DNA of 64,000 nt from Pseudomonas sp. R84. GTDB lineage: Bacteria > Pseudomonadota > Gammaproteobacteria > Pseudomonadales > Pseudomonadaceae. Location of the stretch: assembly GCF_009834515.1 (NCBI RefSeq), contig NZ_CP019426.1, positions 2,593,501-2,657,500 of the forward strand. The letters run 5' to 3'. The notes beneath the pieces were generated by a model, which had not been told where the DNA came from, did no database searches, and was given only the letters and a program-made list of their open reading frames with translations. Of the stretch, positions 17,193-26,051 are shown in pieces. Positions within the stretch are counted from its first letter, which is position 1. Every line of letters begins with the position of its first letter. The position numbers and the translations under genes are program-made.

Positions 17193-17209
17193 TTGTTATA
17201 AGGTAACGC
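17193..17209. promoter_or_regulatory. Zur-box-like imperfect palindrome upstream of the DUF1624 gene
   Basis: TTGTTATAAGGTAACGC has GTTA/TAAC half-sites separated by five bases and resembles gammaproteobacterial Zur sites (TGTTATA-TATAACA), with mismatches. It is about 60 nt before the ATG at 17270. It could equally be a chance AT-rich promoter element. Confidence 0.25.
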
Positions 17210-17269
17210 GAATTTTCAGGGGTGGTCCTTGTGGGCATCCGGTGTTAACCCTTCGATTGCGAAACGCTC

Positions 17270-18439
17270 ATGACGATTGTGCTCCCTCGTTCTGCCCCGT
17301 TGGCCGCTGGCCGGCTGCTGTCCATTGACGCCCTCAGAGGCTTGGTCATTCTGTTCATGCTGCTCGACCACGTGCGCGAAACCTTTTTGCTGCACCGTCA
17401 GGTCAGCGACCCGATGGACATTGCCAGCACCGAGCCGGCGCTGTTTTTCAGCCGCACGTTGGCGCATCTGTGTGCGCCGGTGTTTGTGCTGCTGACGGGA
17501 TTGTCGGCGTGGTTGTTCGGTGAAAAGTACGCGGGCAAGTCTGATGTCAGCGCCTTTCTGTTCAAGCGTGGTCTGTTTCTGGTGCTGCTGGAATTCACCC
17601 TGGTGAACTTCGCGTGGACGTTCCAGCTGCCACCGAGCGTGATTTATCTGCAAGTGATCTGGGCGATCGGTTTGAGCATGATCGCCTTGTCGCTGCTGGT
17701 CTGGCTGCCGCGCTGGCTGTTGCTGACGTTAAGCCTGACGATCATCGCCGGACACAACCTGCTCGACACTGTGCATTTCCCGGTGGAGTCGGCGTTGCAT
17801 GTGCCGTGGGCGATTTTGCATGATCGCGGCTGGATCGACGTCAGCGACACTCTGCGCCTGCGCACCTCCTATCCGTTGTTGCCATGGATCGGTGTGATTG
17901 GTCTGGGTTATGCACTGGGGCCGTGGTTTGCTCGCGGCGTTGAAGCGGGTTTGCGTCAGAGCCACCTGTTGATCGCGGGTTGCGCCGGGCTGCTTGGCTT
18001 TGTCGGGCTGCGGCTGATCAATGGCTATGGCGAAAAACCGTGGGCCGTGGGCGACACGTCGGTGCAAACCCTGATGAGTTTTTTCAACATCACCAAGTAC
18101 CCGCCGTCGTTGCTGTTTATCGCGCTGACCGTGAGCGTCGGCCTGTTGCTGCTACTGGCATTCGAACGTTTGCAGGATCGTCGCTGGATTCGCTGGCTGA
18201 CCGTATTCGGTTCGGCGCCGATGTTTTTCTACCTGCTGCACCTGTACGCGTTGAAGGTGTTGTACCTGATCGGCGTGGCCTTGTTCGGGCTGAATCAGGG
18301 CAGCTATTTCGGTTTCTCGTCAGTCGCGGCCATCTGGCTGGCGGCAGCGCTTCTGTCGATAGCGCTGTACCCGGCCGTGCGCTGGTTCTCGGCGTTGAAG
18401 GCCCGTCGTCGCGACATCGCCTGGTTGAAGTACCTGTAA
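17270..18439 (+). CDS. DUF1624 / heparan-alpha-glucosaminide N-acetyltransferase-like membrane protein
   Basis: A 389-residue polytopic inner-membrane protein with about ten hydrophobic helices. The N-terminal RLLSIDALRGLVILFMLLDH is the hallmark of DUF1624/HGSNAT-like acyltransferases, with the conserved Asp-Ala-Leu-Arg-Gly and the active-site-region His after it. Family members are thought to move acetyl groups across the membrane onto a periplasmic acceptor; the acceptor here is unknown. Single gene, convergent with the LysR at 18443 (3-nt gap). An upstream Zur-like palindrome is noted separately. Confidence 0.82.
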   Translation: MTIVLPRSAPLAAGRLLSIDALRGLVILFMLLDHVRETFLLHRQVSDPMDIASTEPALFFSRTLAHLCAPVFVLLTGLSAWLFGEKYAGKSDVSAFLFKRGLFLVLLEFTLVNFAWTFQLPPSVIYLQVIWAIGLSMIALSLLVWLPRWLLLTLSLTIIAGHNLLDTVHFPVESALHVPWAILHDRGWIDVSDTLRLRTSYPLLPWIGVIGLGYALGPWFARGVEAGLRQSHLLIAGCAGLLGFVGLRLINGYGEKPWAVGDTSVQTLMSFFNITKYPPSLLFIALTVSVGLLLLLAFERLQDRRWIRWLTVFGSAPMFFYLLHLYALKVLYLIGVALFGLNQGSYFGFSSVAAIWLAAALLSIALYPAVRWFSALKARRRDIAWLKYL

Positions 18440-18442
18440 GCG

Positions 18443-19333
18443 CTAGCGCCGGTTGCGCACGAAGTCGATAAACGCCTTCAGCGCTGCCGGCACATGACGG
18501 CGGCTCGGGTAGTACAGGTGCAGACCTGGATAGAACGGGCACCAGTCTGCCAGCACTTGCACCAGAAGCCCGCTGGCGAGGTGTTCGCTGACCATGTCTT
18601 CGAACACATAGGCCAGGCCCAGCCCTTGCAGCGCTGGGCCGACCATCAGGCTGACATCGCCGAGGGTCAGCGGGCCGTTGCCTTCGATTTCCTGGGCAAT
18701 GCCGCCGCGCTCGAACTCCCAGCGATACATCGAACCGCTGGGGTAGCGGTGGCGGATGCATGGCAGTCCGTGCAGGTCTTCGGGCTTTTGCGGTGCTGCG
18801 TGACGTTCAAAAAACGCCGGTGAACCAACGACCACTGAACGCATTGGCGGGCCAATCGGCAGCGACACCATGTCGGCCTCCAGGCGATCACCGAAGCGCA
18901 CGCCGGCATCGAACCCATTGGCGACGATATCCAGCAGCGCATCGCTCTCGACCACTTCCAGACGAATGTCCGGATACACCTGCAAAAACTCACTGGCAAT
19001 CGGCAGCAACACCAGTTCGCAGGCTTGCCGCCCCGAAGTGATGCGCAAGTTGCCCGAGGGTTTATCGCGAAAATGGTTGAGGTCTTCCAGCGCATCGTCG
19101 ATATCACGAAAGGCCGGTTTCAATCGCGCGTACAGGCGCTCGCCAGCCTCGGTCAACGCCACGCTGCGGGTGGTGCGATTGAACAGGCGCACGCCTAGAC
19201 GGTTTTCCAGCGCCTTCACCGAATGGCTCAGGGCGGAGGGCGTCAGACCGAGTTCGATGGCGGCTTTACTGAAGTTCAGGTACTGCGCGGTGCAGAGGAA
19301 AACGCTGAGATCTGCCGCCGAAGGTGATTTCAT
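18443..19333 (-). CDS. LysR-family regulator
   Basis: A 296-residue LysR-type regulator of the CrgA-like group. DNA-binding domain: LSVFLCTAQYLNFSKAAIEL, LTPSALSHSVKALENRLGVR and the RLFNRTTRSVALTEAG wing; effector domain from about residue 90 (SGNLRITSGRQACELVL). It is divergent from the SDR gene at 19464, the usual arrangement for a regulator controlling its neighbour. The inducer is not known. Confidence 0.88.
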   Translation of the reverse strand: MKSPSAADLSVFLCTAQYLNFSKAAIELGLTPSALSHSVKALENRLGVRLFNRTTRSVALTEAGERLYARLKPAFRDIDDALEDLNHFRDKPSGNLRITSGRQACELVLLPIASEFLQVYPDIRLEVVESDALLDIVANGFDAGVRFGDRLEADMVSLPIGPPMRSVVVGSPAFFERHAAPQKPEDLHGLPCIRHRYPSGSMYRWEFERGGIAQEIEGNGPLTLGDVSLMVGPALQGLGLAYVFEDMVSEHLASGLLVQVLADWCPFYPGLHLYYPSRRHVPAALKAFIDFVRNRR

Positions 19334-19463
19334 CTGTGAATGCCTTTCACAAAGTTATGCAAAATTGTTGGGATTATCGCATCAGTAGCACGGCTTTAAA
19401 GTCGCATCAACTTATCAAACAGGCCCGGCACCCATGTCAGGGTTTCTAACAGGAGAAGTTGTT

Positions 19464-20294
19464 ATGCGCACCTGGTTCATTACTGGCGCTTCCCGTGGCT
19501 TTGGCATTCTCATCGCCGAGCAGGCCCTGCGTTCCGGTGACGCGGTCATCGCTACCGCGCGCAACCCGCAAGACATCACTGATCGCCTCGGCGAGCAACC
19601 GAACCTGCTGGCATTGCGTCTCGACGTCACCCGTGAAGACGAAGCGCATCAAGCGGTCGCTGAAGGGATCAAGCGTTTTGGCCGTATCGATGTGCTGATC
19701 AACAACGCCGGGTTTGGCGTACTGGGCGCGGTAGAAGAAACCAGCGCCAGCGAGACCGAGCGCTTGTTCGCGACCAATGTGTTCGGTTTGCTCAATGTCA
19801 CCCGCGCCGTGTTGCCGCATATGCGGGCGCATCGCAGTGGTCGGGTGATCAACATCTCGTCGATTGGCGGCTATCAGGCGTACATGGGCTGGGGCGTTTA
19901 CGGCTCGACCAAGTTCGCCGTCGAGGGCATCACCGAAGCGTTGCATCAGGAACTGGCGCCACTGGGCATTCAAGCCACGGTGGTCGAGCCGGGTTTCTTT
20001 CGCACTGATTTCCTTGATGAACAGTCGTTGATCAAAACGCAACTTGAGCTGCCGGACTACGACGAAACCGTGGGCAAGATGCGAGTGTTTGCCGAAGCTG
20101 CGAATCATGCACAACCGGGTGATCCGCAGAAGTTTGCCGAGGCGATGCTGGCGCTGGTCAATGCACCGAACCCGCCGCTGCGCCTGGCGCTGGGCAGCGA
20201 TACGGTGGCGCGGATCGAGGCGAAGAATCGCCTGGTGGCGCAGGAGTTGGCCGAGTGGAATGAGCTGGCGCTGTCCACCGACTTCGCCAACTGA
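19464..20294 (+). CDS. Short-chain dehydrogenase/reductase
   Basis: A 276-residue classical SDR, NAD(P)-dependent, cytosolic. Cofactor motif TGASRGFG is at residues 7-14, NNAGFG in the middle, catalytic SSIGG... Ser and YGSTK (Tyr-X-X-X-Lys) at about 151-157. The TGASRG plus an Arg after it favours NADP(H). Start 19464 has AGGAG 8 nt upstream; an in-frame ATG at 19434 would add ten residues. Followed by a strong terminator at 20307. Part of a LysR-SDR-MFS group; substrate unknown. Confidence 0.9.
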   Translation: MRTWFITGASRGFGILIAEQALRSGDAVIATARNPQDITDRLGEQPNLLALRLDVTREDEAHQAVAEGIKRFGRIDVLINNAGFGVLGAVEETSASETERLFATNVFGLLNVTRAVLPHMRAHRSGRVINISSIGGYQAYMGWGVYGSTKFAVEGITEALHQELAPLGIQATVVEPGFFRTDFLDEQSLIKTQLELPDYDETVGKMRVFAEAANHAQPGDPQKFAEAMLALVNAPNPPLRLALGSDTVARIEAKNRLVAQELAEWNELALSTDFAN

Positions 20295-20306
20295 ACGCCA
20301 GAGCTG

Positions 20307-20338
20307 TGAGAGCGAGGCTGCTCGCTCTCATCTTTTTC
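20307..20338 (+). terminator. Rho-independent terminator after the SDR gene
   Basis: Perfect 10-bp stem TGAGAGCGAG (20307-20316) / CTCGCTCTCA (20321-20330), 4-nt loop, then TCTTTTT. Confidence 0.88.
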
Positions 20339-20426
20339 GTGCGCAAACTTCGGTGGATTTTTCTGTGTGCTTTGCGCCTTATTCGCTGCGCGACGCAGCT
20401 TTGTGATAACTCAAAGGATGGAACGA

Positions 20427-21971
20427 ATGATTTCTATGACTCAGCCGCACGGAGCGCGCGACAAGTTGCTCGTACTCGCGGCCGTGTGTCTCTCGGCACT
20501 GGTCCTGCCGTTGAGTTTTACCGGCGGCGCGGTGGCGACGCCGGCCATTGGTCGCGATCTGGGCGGCAGCCCGGTGGCGCTGACCTGGATCACCAATGCG
20601 TTCATGTTGTCGTTCGGCAGTTTGCTGATGGCCGCCGGCGCATTGGCTGATGTTTATGGGCGCAAACGCCTGTTCACCTTTGGCATGCTGCTGTTCACCG
20701 CCGCGTCGTTTGCGCAGAGTCTGGCGCCTTCGGTGTTCTGGCTGGACGTGTTGCGTGCCGTTCAAGGTGTGGCGGGGGCAGCGGCGCTGGCCAGCGGTTC
20801 GGCGGCGTTGGCGCAAGAGTTCGAAGGGCACGCCCGGACCCGCGCGTACAGCGTGCTTGGCACGACGTTCGGCATTGGTCTGGCGTTCGGACCCTTAGTG
20901 GCCGGGGCATTGATCGAGGTTTTCAACTGGCGAGCAATTTTTGTCTTTACGGCGTTGGTTGGAATGATCGCAATGGTCTTCGGTCTGCCACGCATGCGCG
21001 AAACCCGTGACCCCGATGCCAAAGGGCTGGACCGGCCGGGCACGTTGCTGTTCAGCACAATGCTGGCGCTGTTCACGTTTGGCCTGATTCAGGCGCCGGA
21101 CAGTGGTTGGGGCAGTCCGCTGGTCATCGGTTTGTTGGGTGCTTCGGCAATATTGCTGGCGGTGTTCGTGCGCGTCGAAATGCGTGTCGAGCGGCCGATG
21201 CTGGACTTGACCCTGTTTCGTTATCCGCGATTCATTGGCGTGCAGATGCTGCCGATCGGCACCTGTTTCTGCTACATCGTGCTGGTGGTGATGTTGCCGC
21301 TGCGCTTTATCGGCGTTGAGGGCTTGAGCGAGATCGATGCCGGTCTGCTGTTGCTGGCGTTGTCGGCGCCGATGCTGGTGGTACCGATGCTGGCCGCCGC
21401 GCTGGCGCGCTTTGTATCCGCTGGCATTTTGTCCGGCACCGGGTTCCTGATTGCCGCCTCGGGTCTGCATTGGCTGAGTTTGTACAGCGTCGGTGAGGCG
21501 AAATTCGCGCTAGTGGTGCCGATGCTGCTGATCGGTGTAGGCGCCGGTTTGCCCTGGGGGCTGATGGATGGTTTGTCGGTCAGCGTCGTGCCGAAAGAGC
21601 GCGCCGGCATGGCGGCGGGCATCTTCAGCACTGTGCGCGTGGCGGGTGAGGGGATTGCCTTGGCGATTGTCGCGGCAGTGCTGGCGTCATTGCTGCACGC
21701 TGATCTGTCGAGTGCCGTGCACGTGGTGACAGGCAGCGCCGAGGCATCGCTGATTGCCGAGACCGCGCACCGGGTGACGACGGGTGATATGGCGCATGCG
21801 ATCAACACCGTGCCAGGTCTGGCCAATGAACGCCTGGTGCAAGGTTATGCGTCAGCGTTTCAATATCTACTGCATATCCTGACGGTGATCACGCTGGTGT
21901 CGGCGGTGGTGGTGCTGGGCTTGTTGAGCAAGGATCGCAGCGTCGCCGAGCCACAACAGGCTGCTGCATAA
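20427..21971 (+). CDS. MFS drug-efflux-type transporter, DHA2 (EmrB/QacA) family
   Basis: A 514-residue inner-membrane protein with about 14 hydrophobic helices, the DHA2 topology. N-terminal features LVLPLSFTGGAVATPAIGRD and ALADVYGRKRLFTFGML (motif A between helices 2 and 3), and RAVQGVAGAAALASGSAALA (motif C region) mark a proton-coupled multidrug exporter. The start at 20427 is chosen because AAGGA lies about 8 nt upstream; in-frame ATGs at 20418 and 20436 are possible. It is separated from the SDR by a terminator, so it is probably transcribed alone. Substrate range unknown. Confidence 0.87.
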   Translation: MISMTQPHGARDKLLVLAAVCLSALVLPLSFTGGAVATPAIGRDLGGSPVALTWITNAFMLSFGSLLMAAGALADVYGRKRLFTFGMLLFTAASFAQSLAPSVFWLDVLRAVQGVAGAAALASGSAALAQEFEGHARTRAYSVLGTTFGIGLAFGPLVAGALIEVFNWRAIFVFTALVGMIAMVFGLPRMRETRDPDAKGLDRPGTLLFSTMLALFTFGLIQAPDSGWGSPLVIGLLGASAILLAVFVRVEMRVERPMLDLTLFRYPRFIGVQMLPIGTCFCYIVLVVMLPLRFIGVEGLSEIDAGLLLLALSAPMLVVPMLAAALARFVSAGILSGTGFLIAASGLHWLSLYSVGEAKFALVVPMLLIGVGAGLPWGLMDGLSVSVVPKERAGMAAGIFSTVRVAGEGIALAIVAAVLASLLHADLSSAVHVVTGSAEASLIAETAHRVTTGDMAHAINTVPGLANERLVQGYASAFQYLLHILTVITLVSAVVVLGLLSKDRSVAEPQQAAA

Positions 21972-21978
21972 ACCCAAT

Positions 21979-22074
21979 GTGGGAGCGAGCTTGCTCGCGA
22001 AAGCGGTGAGTCAGCAACGGATGGGTTGACTGACATTGCCTCTTCGCTAGCAGGCTCGCTCCCACAGGGTTTTC
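21979..22074. repeat. REP inverted pair (BIME-like)
   Basis: GTGGGAGCGAGCTTGCTCGC at the left and GCAGGCTCGCTCCCACAGGG at the right face each other across a spacer of about 50 nt. Located between the convergent DHA2 exporter and the Sad-type dehydrogenase genes. Confidence 0.85.
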
Positions 22075-22085
22075 CGGTGTCTGGA

Positions 22086-23477
22086 TTATTTGCGATCCAG
22101 CCACACAGTTTGCGCATTGCAGAACTCGCGCACGCCGAAGTGCGACAGCTCGCGACCGAAACCACTCTTCTTCACGCCGCCAAAGGTCACACGCGGATCG
22201 CTGGCGGAGTAGCCGTTGATGAACACGCCGCCAGTGTCCAGTTCGCTGGTCAGTTGCTGGGCCAGTGCCACGTTGGCGGTGTAGATCGTAGCGGTCAGGC
22301 CGAACTCGCTGTCATTGGCCAAGGCCACGGCATGCGCGCAATCGCGGGCGGTGATGATCGACGCGACCGGGCCGAACAGTTCCTGTCTGAACGAGGTCAT
22401 ACGATCGGTGACATCGGCCAGCACGGTTGGCTCGTAGTAGTTGCCCGGGCCTGCGGACTTGCCGCCGCCGAGCAGCAGGGTGGCGCCTTCTTCCAGGGTG
22501 TCACGCACTTGCTGGTCGAGTTCATCGCGCAGGTCGAAACGCGCCATCGGGCCGATGTATGTGTCGGCGGACAGCGGATCCCCGACCTTCAACTTGCGCG
22601 TGGCTTCGACAAACTTGCGGGTGAATTCTTCAACCACGCCTTCTTCGATGATCAGGCGTTTGGCTGCCGCGCAGACCTGACCGGAGTTCTGGTAGCGACC
22701 AATGACCGCCGCTTGCACCGCTTCGTCCAGATCGGCGTCGTTGAGCACGATAAACGGATCGGAACCGCCCAGTTCCAGCACGCATTTCTTCAACGCAGCA
22801 CCGGCCTGCGCGCCGATTGCCATGCCGGCACGGACGCTGCCGGTCAGGGTCACGGCGGCAATGCGGGGATCAGCGATGGCGGTGGAAACGCCTTCCGGAG
22901 TGACGTTGATCACCTCAAAAACACCCTCGGCGAAACCGGCGCGGGTAAAGGCATCGCGCAACAGATAGGCGCTGCCCATCACGTTCGGCGCATGTTTGAG
23001 CACGTAAGTGTTGCCGGCGATCAGCGCCGGCACGGCACCGCGCAGTACTTGCCAGATCGGGAAGTTCCACGGCATCACCGCGAGAATCGGGCCGAGCGGA
23101 CGGTACTCGATGCGCGCCTTGCCACCTTCAACCTGCGTCGGCTCGGCGTCGAGCATGGCCGGGCCGTGTTCGGCGTACCACTCGCAGAGCTTGGCGCATT
23201 TTTCGATTTCGCCACGAGCCTGGGCGATTGGCTTGCCCATTTCCTGAGTGATCATGGTGGCCATGGCCTCGCTGGTTTCACGCAGCGCACCGGCGAGGGC
23301 GGTCAACAAGCGCGAGCGATCCTGCAACGGCTTGCGCTTCCATTTGCCGAAGCCGTAGGCGGCGCGGGTCAGCGCGGCGTCGAGGGCGGCAGCGGATTCA
23401 AATGCGTAATGACCGATCTGCTCGCCAGTGGCGGGGTTGATCGAGATGGCGTGGGTCTGGCTGGAAATCTGGCTCAT
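22086..23477 (-). CDS. sad: NAD(P)-dependent succinate-semialdehyde dehydrogenase (Sad/YneI type)
   Basis: A 463-residue aldehyde dehydrogenase, near-identical in length to E. coli Sad (YneI), which oxidises succinate semialdehyde to succinate in GABA and putrescine breakdown. Catalytic residues are in place: N138 in MPWNFP, E235 in LELGGSDP, C269 in NSGQVCAAAK. The short N-terminus and WNFPIWQVLRGAVPALIAGN block are typical of this subgroup rather than GabD. It is divergent from a LysR gene whose sequence closely resembles E. coli PtrR (YneJ), the neighbour and regulator of sad, which supports the assignment. Confidence 0.9.
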   Translation of the reverse strand: MSQISSQTHAISINPATGEQIGHYAFESAAALDAALTRAAYGFGKWKRKPLQDRSRLLTALAGALRETSEAMATMITQEMGKPIAQARGEIEKCAKLCEWYAEHGPAMLDAEPTQVEGGKARIEYRPLGPILAVMPWNFPIWQVLRGAVPALIAGNTYVLKHAPNVMGSAYLLRDAFTRAGFAEGVFEVINVTPEGVSTAIADPRIAAVTLTGSVRAGMAIGAQAGAALKKCVLELGGSDPFIVLNDADLDEAVQAAVIGRYQNSGQVCAAAKRLIIEEGVVEEFTRKFVEATRKLKVGDPLSADTYIGPMARFDLRDELDQQVRDTLEEGATLLLGGGKSAGPGNYYEPTVLADVTDRMTSFRQELFGPVASIITARDCAHAVALANDSEFGLTATIYTANVALAQQLTSELDTGGVFINGYSASDPRVTFGGVKKSGFGRELSHFGVREFCNAQTVWLDRK

Positions 23478-23580
23478 GGCATCGTCCTGCGTGTTCGTCG
23501 GATGAGCCTAGAGTAGAGTGGTGTTTGTTTTCTGGAAACTGAATAATAAAGATCGTTTCTTTCACGATTGGAGAATGAAT

Positions 23581-24459
23581 GTGGATCTGGTGCAGCTGGA
23601 AATCTTCAAAGCCGTTGCCGAACACGGCAGCATCAGCGCCGCCGCCGCGCAGATCCATCGCGTGCCGTCGAACCTGACCACGCGGATCAAGCAACTTGAG
23701 CAGGATTTGGGCGTTGATCTGTTTATTCGCGAGAAAAGCCGTCTGCGTTTGTCCCCGGCGGGGTGGAGTTTTCTTGAATACGCGCGGCGCATTCTCGATC
23801 TGGTGCAGGAGGCTCGGGCCACGGTGGCGGGGGAGGAACCGCAGGGCGCGTTTCCGTTAGGTTCGCTGGAAAGCACCGCGGCGGTGCGCATCCCCGAACT
23901 GCTGGCGGCGTACAACCAGTTGCACCCGAAAGTCGATCTCGATCTGTCCACCGGACCGTCCGGCACGATGATCGACGGCGTGCTGTCCGGGCGTCTGGCT
24001 GCAGCGTTTGTCGACGGCCCGGTGCTGCATCCAACACTGGAAGGCGTGCCGGCGTTCGAGGAAGAAATGGTCATCATCGCCCCGATCAACCACCCGCCCG
24101 TGAAGCGCGCAGCGGACGTAAACGGCGAGAATATTTATGCCTTCCGCTCCAACTGCTCCTACCGTCACCACTTTGAAAAATGGTTCAGCACCGACGCCGC
24201 TGTGCCGGGCAAGATTTTCGAAATGGAGTCCTACCACGGCATGCTCGCCTGTGTCAGCGCCGGCGCCGGTCTGGCGCTGATGCCGCGCAAAATGCTGCAG
24301 AGCATGCCCGGGAGTGCGACCGTCAGCGTCTGGCCATTGGCGGCGGATTTTCGCTATCTGACCACCTGGCTGGTGTGGCGACGGGGCACGGTGTCGCGCA
24401 GTTTGAGCATGTTTGTGCGCTTGCTGGAAGAGCGCGGGGTCGTGCGCGCAGATGCATGA
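23581..24459 (+). CDS. ptrR: LysR-family regulator, PtrR (YneJ)-like
   Basis: About 292 residues. DNA-binding domain: [40 protein letters not shown] and the [15 protein letters not shown] wing. The [13 protein letters not shown] helix and later [15 protein letters not shown] and [18 protein letters not shown] segments match what I recall of E. coli PtrR. GTG at 23581 is preferred as start because GGAG is 7 nt upstream; the ATG at 23575, two codons earlier, is too close to that site. It diverges from the sad gene, which it should regulate in response to amine catabolism. Confidence 0.87.
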   Translation: MDLVQLEIFKAVAEHGSISAAAAQIHRVPSNLTTRIKQLEQDLGVDLFIREKSRLRLSPAGWSFLEYARRILDLVQEARATVAGEEPQGAFPLGSLESTAAVRIPELLAAYNQLHPKVDLDLSTGPSGTMIDGVLSGRLAAAFVDGPVLHPTLEGVPAFEEEMVIIAPINHPPVKRAADVNGENIYAFRSNCSYRHHFEKWFSTDAAVPGKIFEMESYHGMLACVSAGAGLALMPRKMLQSMPGSATVSVWPLAADFRYLTTWLVWRRGTVSRSLSMFVRLLEERGVVRADA

Positions 24460-24485
24460 TCGCGTCTGCCGCGCACTGGCTCCTG

Positions 24486-26051
24486 TTATTGCCCGTCGAC
24501 GCTGCGCGGCAGATTCAGCGGATTACCTTCGCGCAACACTTGCGGCAACAACTCATCCGGAAAACCCTGATAAGCCACGGGCCGCAAGAAGCGTTCGATC
24601 GAGGTCATGCCGACCGAAGTGAAGCGGCTGTCCGATGTGGCCGGAAAAGGGCCGCCGTGCACCGTAGCAAAGGTCACTTCCTGTGGGTGGGCGAAGGCGT
24701 TGACCACGATGCGTCCGGTGCGCCGTTCCAGAATCGGCAGCAGGCGCCGCGCCAATTCCAGATCGACACTTTCAAGGTGAATCGCCGCGCTGAGCTGACC
24801 CTTGAATGAGCGGGCGACCGCCAGCAGTTCGGCTTCATCGTTGACCGCCACCAGCAGCGCCGACGGGCCGAAAACTTCATGGGCCAACCCCGGCTCGCTG
24901 AGCAATTGGTGTCCCTCGACTTCCAGCAACGCAGCACGTCCGGCGAATGTGGCATTGGCCGGTGTGCCTGCCGCGATCACCTGCGCGCCGGCACTTTTCA
25001 TCACCATCAAGCCCTCGACGTAGGCGCCATGAATGCCCGGCGTCAGCATCGTCCGCGCCGGTGCCGCGCTGACCCGTTTGCGCATGGCGCTGCGCAGCTC
25101 TTCAAACCCGGCACCACGGATGGCAATCAGGATCGACGGACACAAACAGGCCTGACCGACGTTGACCAGCATGCGCTCGATAAAGCCGTCGCCGATCTCG
25201 GTGCCGCGAGCCGCCATGGCCTCGGGCAGGATGAAGGTCGGGTTGACGCTGGTCATTTCGGTGAATACCGGGATCGGATCGGGGCGCAATTGCGCGCGGC
25301 GATAGAGCGCCATGCCGCCCTGTTCAGATCCGGTAAACGTCACAGCCTTGATCAGCGGATGATCGACCAGCGCTTCGCCAATGGCATTGCCGCCACCACG
25401 CACCATCGAGAAAACACCTTCGGGCAAGCCATGGGCCTGCACGGCTTTACGAATGGCGCGGGCCTGGATTTCCGAGGCGCCGGGATGCGCGTTGTGTGCC
25501 TTGAGAATCACCGGTGCCCCGGCCGCGAGTGCCGACGCGGTATCGCCACCCGCCACCGAGTAGGAGATCGGGAAGTTGCTCGCGCCGAAAATCGCCACCG
25601 GGCCAATGGCGATTTTTTGCAGGCGATGATCCATCCGTGGGCGCGGCTGACGCTCGGGTTGCGCCGGGTCGATGGCCAATTGCAGAAAGCGGCCCCGGCG
25701 CACCACATCGGCGAACTGGCGGAACTGGGTTGCCGCTTTCGCGGCTTCGCCTTCGAGCTGGGCTTGCGGCAGTCCGGTTTCCAGTGCGGCGCGTGCAGAT
25801 AGTTCGCGGCGTACTTCATCGAGATTGTCAGCGATGCTTTCGAGGAACGCCGCGCGTTCGGCCAGCGAGGTGTGGCTGTAGCGGTCAAACGCTGCATCGG
25901 CGAGTGTTGCAGCCTGATCAACTTGTGCGGCACCGCCGAAGGCGAAGTCGGGTTCGATCAACTGATCAGTGGCCGGATTCAGCGCTTTCATCGTGCCTGC
26001 GGTGGCGGCGACATCCGCCGCGCCGATCAGCAAATGGCCGGACAGATTCAT
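24486..26051 (-). CDS. NADP-type 2-oxoglutarate-semialdehyde (2,5-dioxovalerate)-like aldehyde dehydrogenase
   Basis: A 521-residue aldehyde dehydrogenase of the 2,5-dioxovalerate dehydrogenase subgroup, which makes 2-oxoglutarate from its semialdehyde in glucarate, pentose and hydroxyproline catabolism. Seen: N159 in FGASNFP, E265 in FTEMTSVNP, and the nucleophile C302 in VGQACLCPS. Most members have GQFCTNPG here; the A301, L303, C304 and P305-S306 pattern is unusual and adds a second Cys. Upstream the cysteine hydrolase gene overlaps by 4 nt, so the pair is one operon, divergent from an HxlR gene. It could serve the glucarate route at 8997-11669, or another aldehyde made by the hydrolase pathway; the latter is favoured by operon structure. 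Confidence 0.8.
   Translation of the reverse strand: MNLSGHLLIGAADVAATAGTMKALNPATDQLIEPDFAFGGAAQVDQAATLADAAFDRYSHTSLAERAAFLESIADNLDEVRRELSARAALETGLPQAQLEGEAAKAATQFRQFADVVRRGRFLQLAIDPAQPERQPRPRMDHRLQKIAIGPVAIFGASNFPISYSVAGGDTASALAAGAPVILKAHNAHPGASEIQARAIRKAVQAHGLPEGVFSMVRGGGNAIGEALVDHPLIKAVTFTGSEQGGMALYRRAQLRPDPIPVFTEMTSVNPTFILPEAMAARGTEIGDGFIERMLVNVGQACLCPSILIAIRGAGFEELRSAMRKRVSAAPARTMLTPGIHGAYVEGLMVMKSAGAQVIAAGTPANATFAGRAALLEVEGHQLLSEPGLAHEVFGPSALLVAVNDEAELLAVARSFKGQLSAAIHLESVDLELARRLLPILERRTGRIVVNAFAHPQEVTFATVHGGPFPATSDSRFTSVGMTSIERFLRPVAYQGFPDELLPQVLREGNPLNLPRSVDGQ

Noticed and set aside
22026..23516. A 496-codon frame antisense to the sad gene
   Set aside because: The aldehyde dehydrogenase on the minus strand has all catalytic motifs; the plus-strand frame has none.
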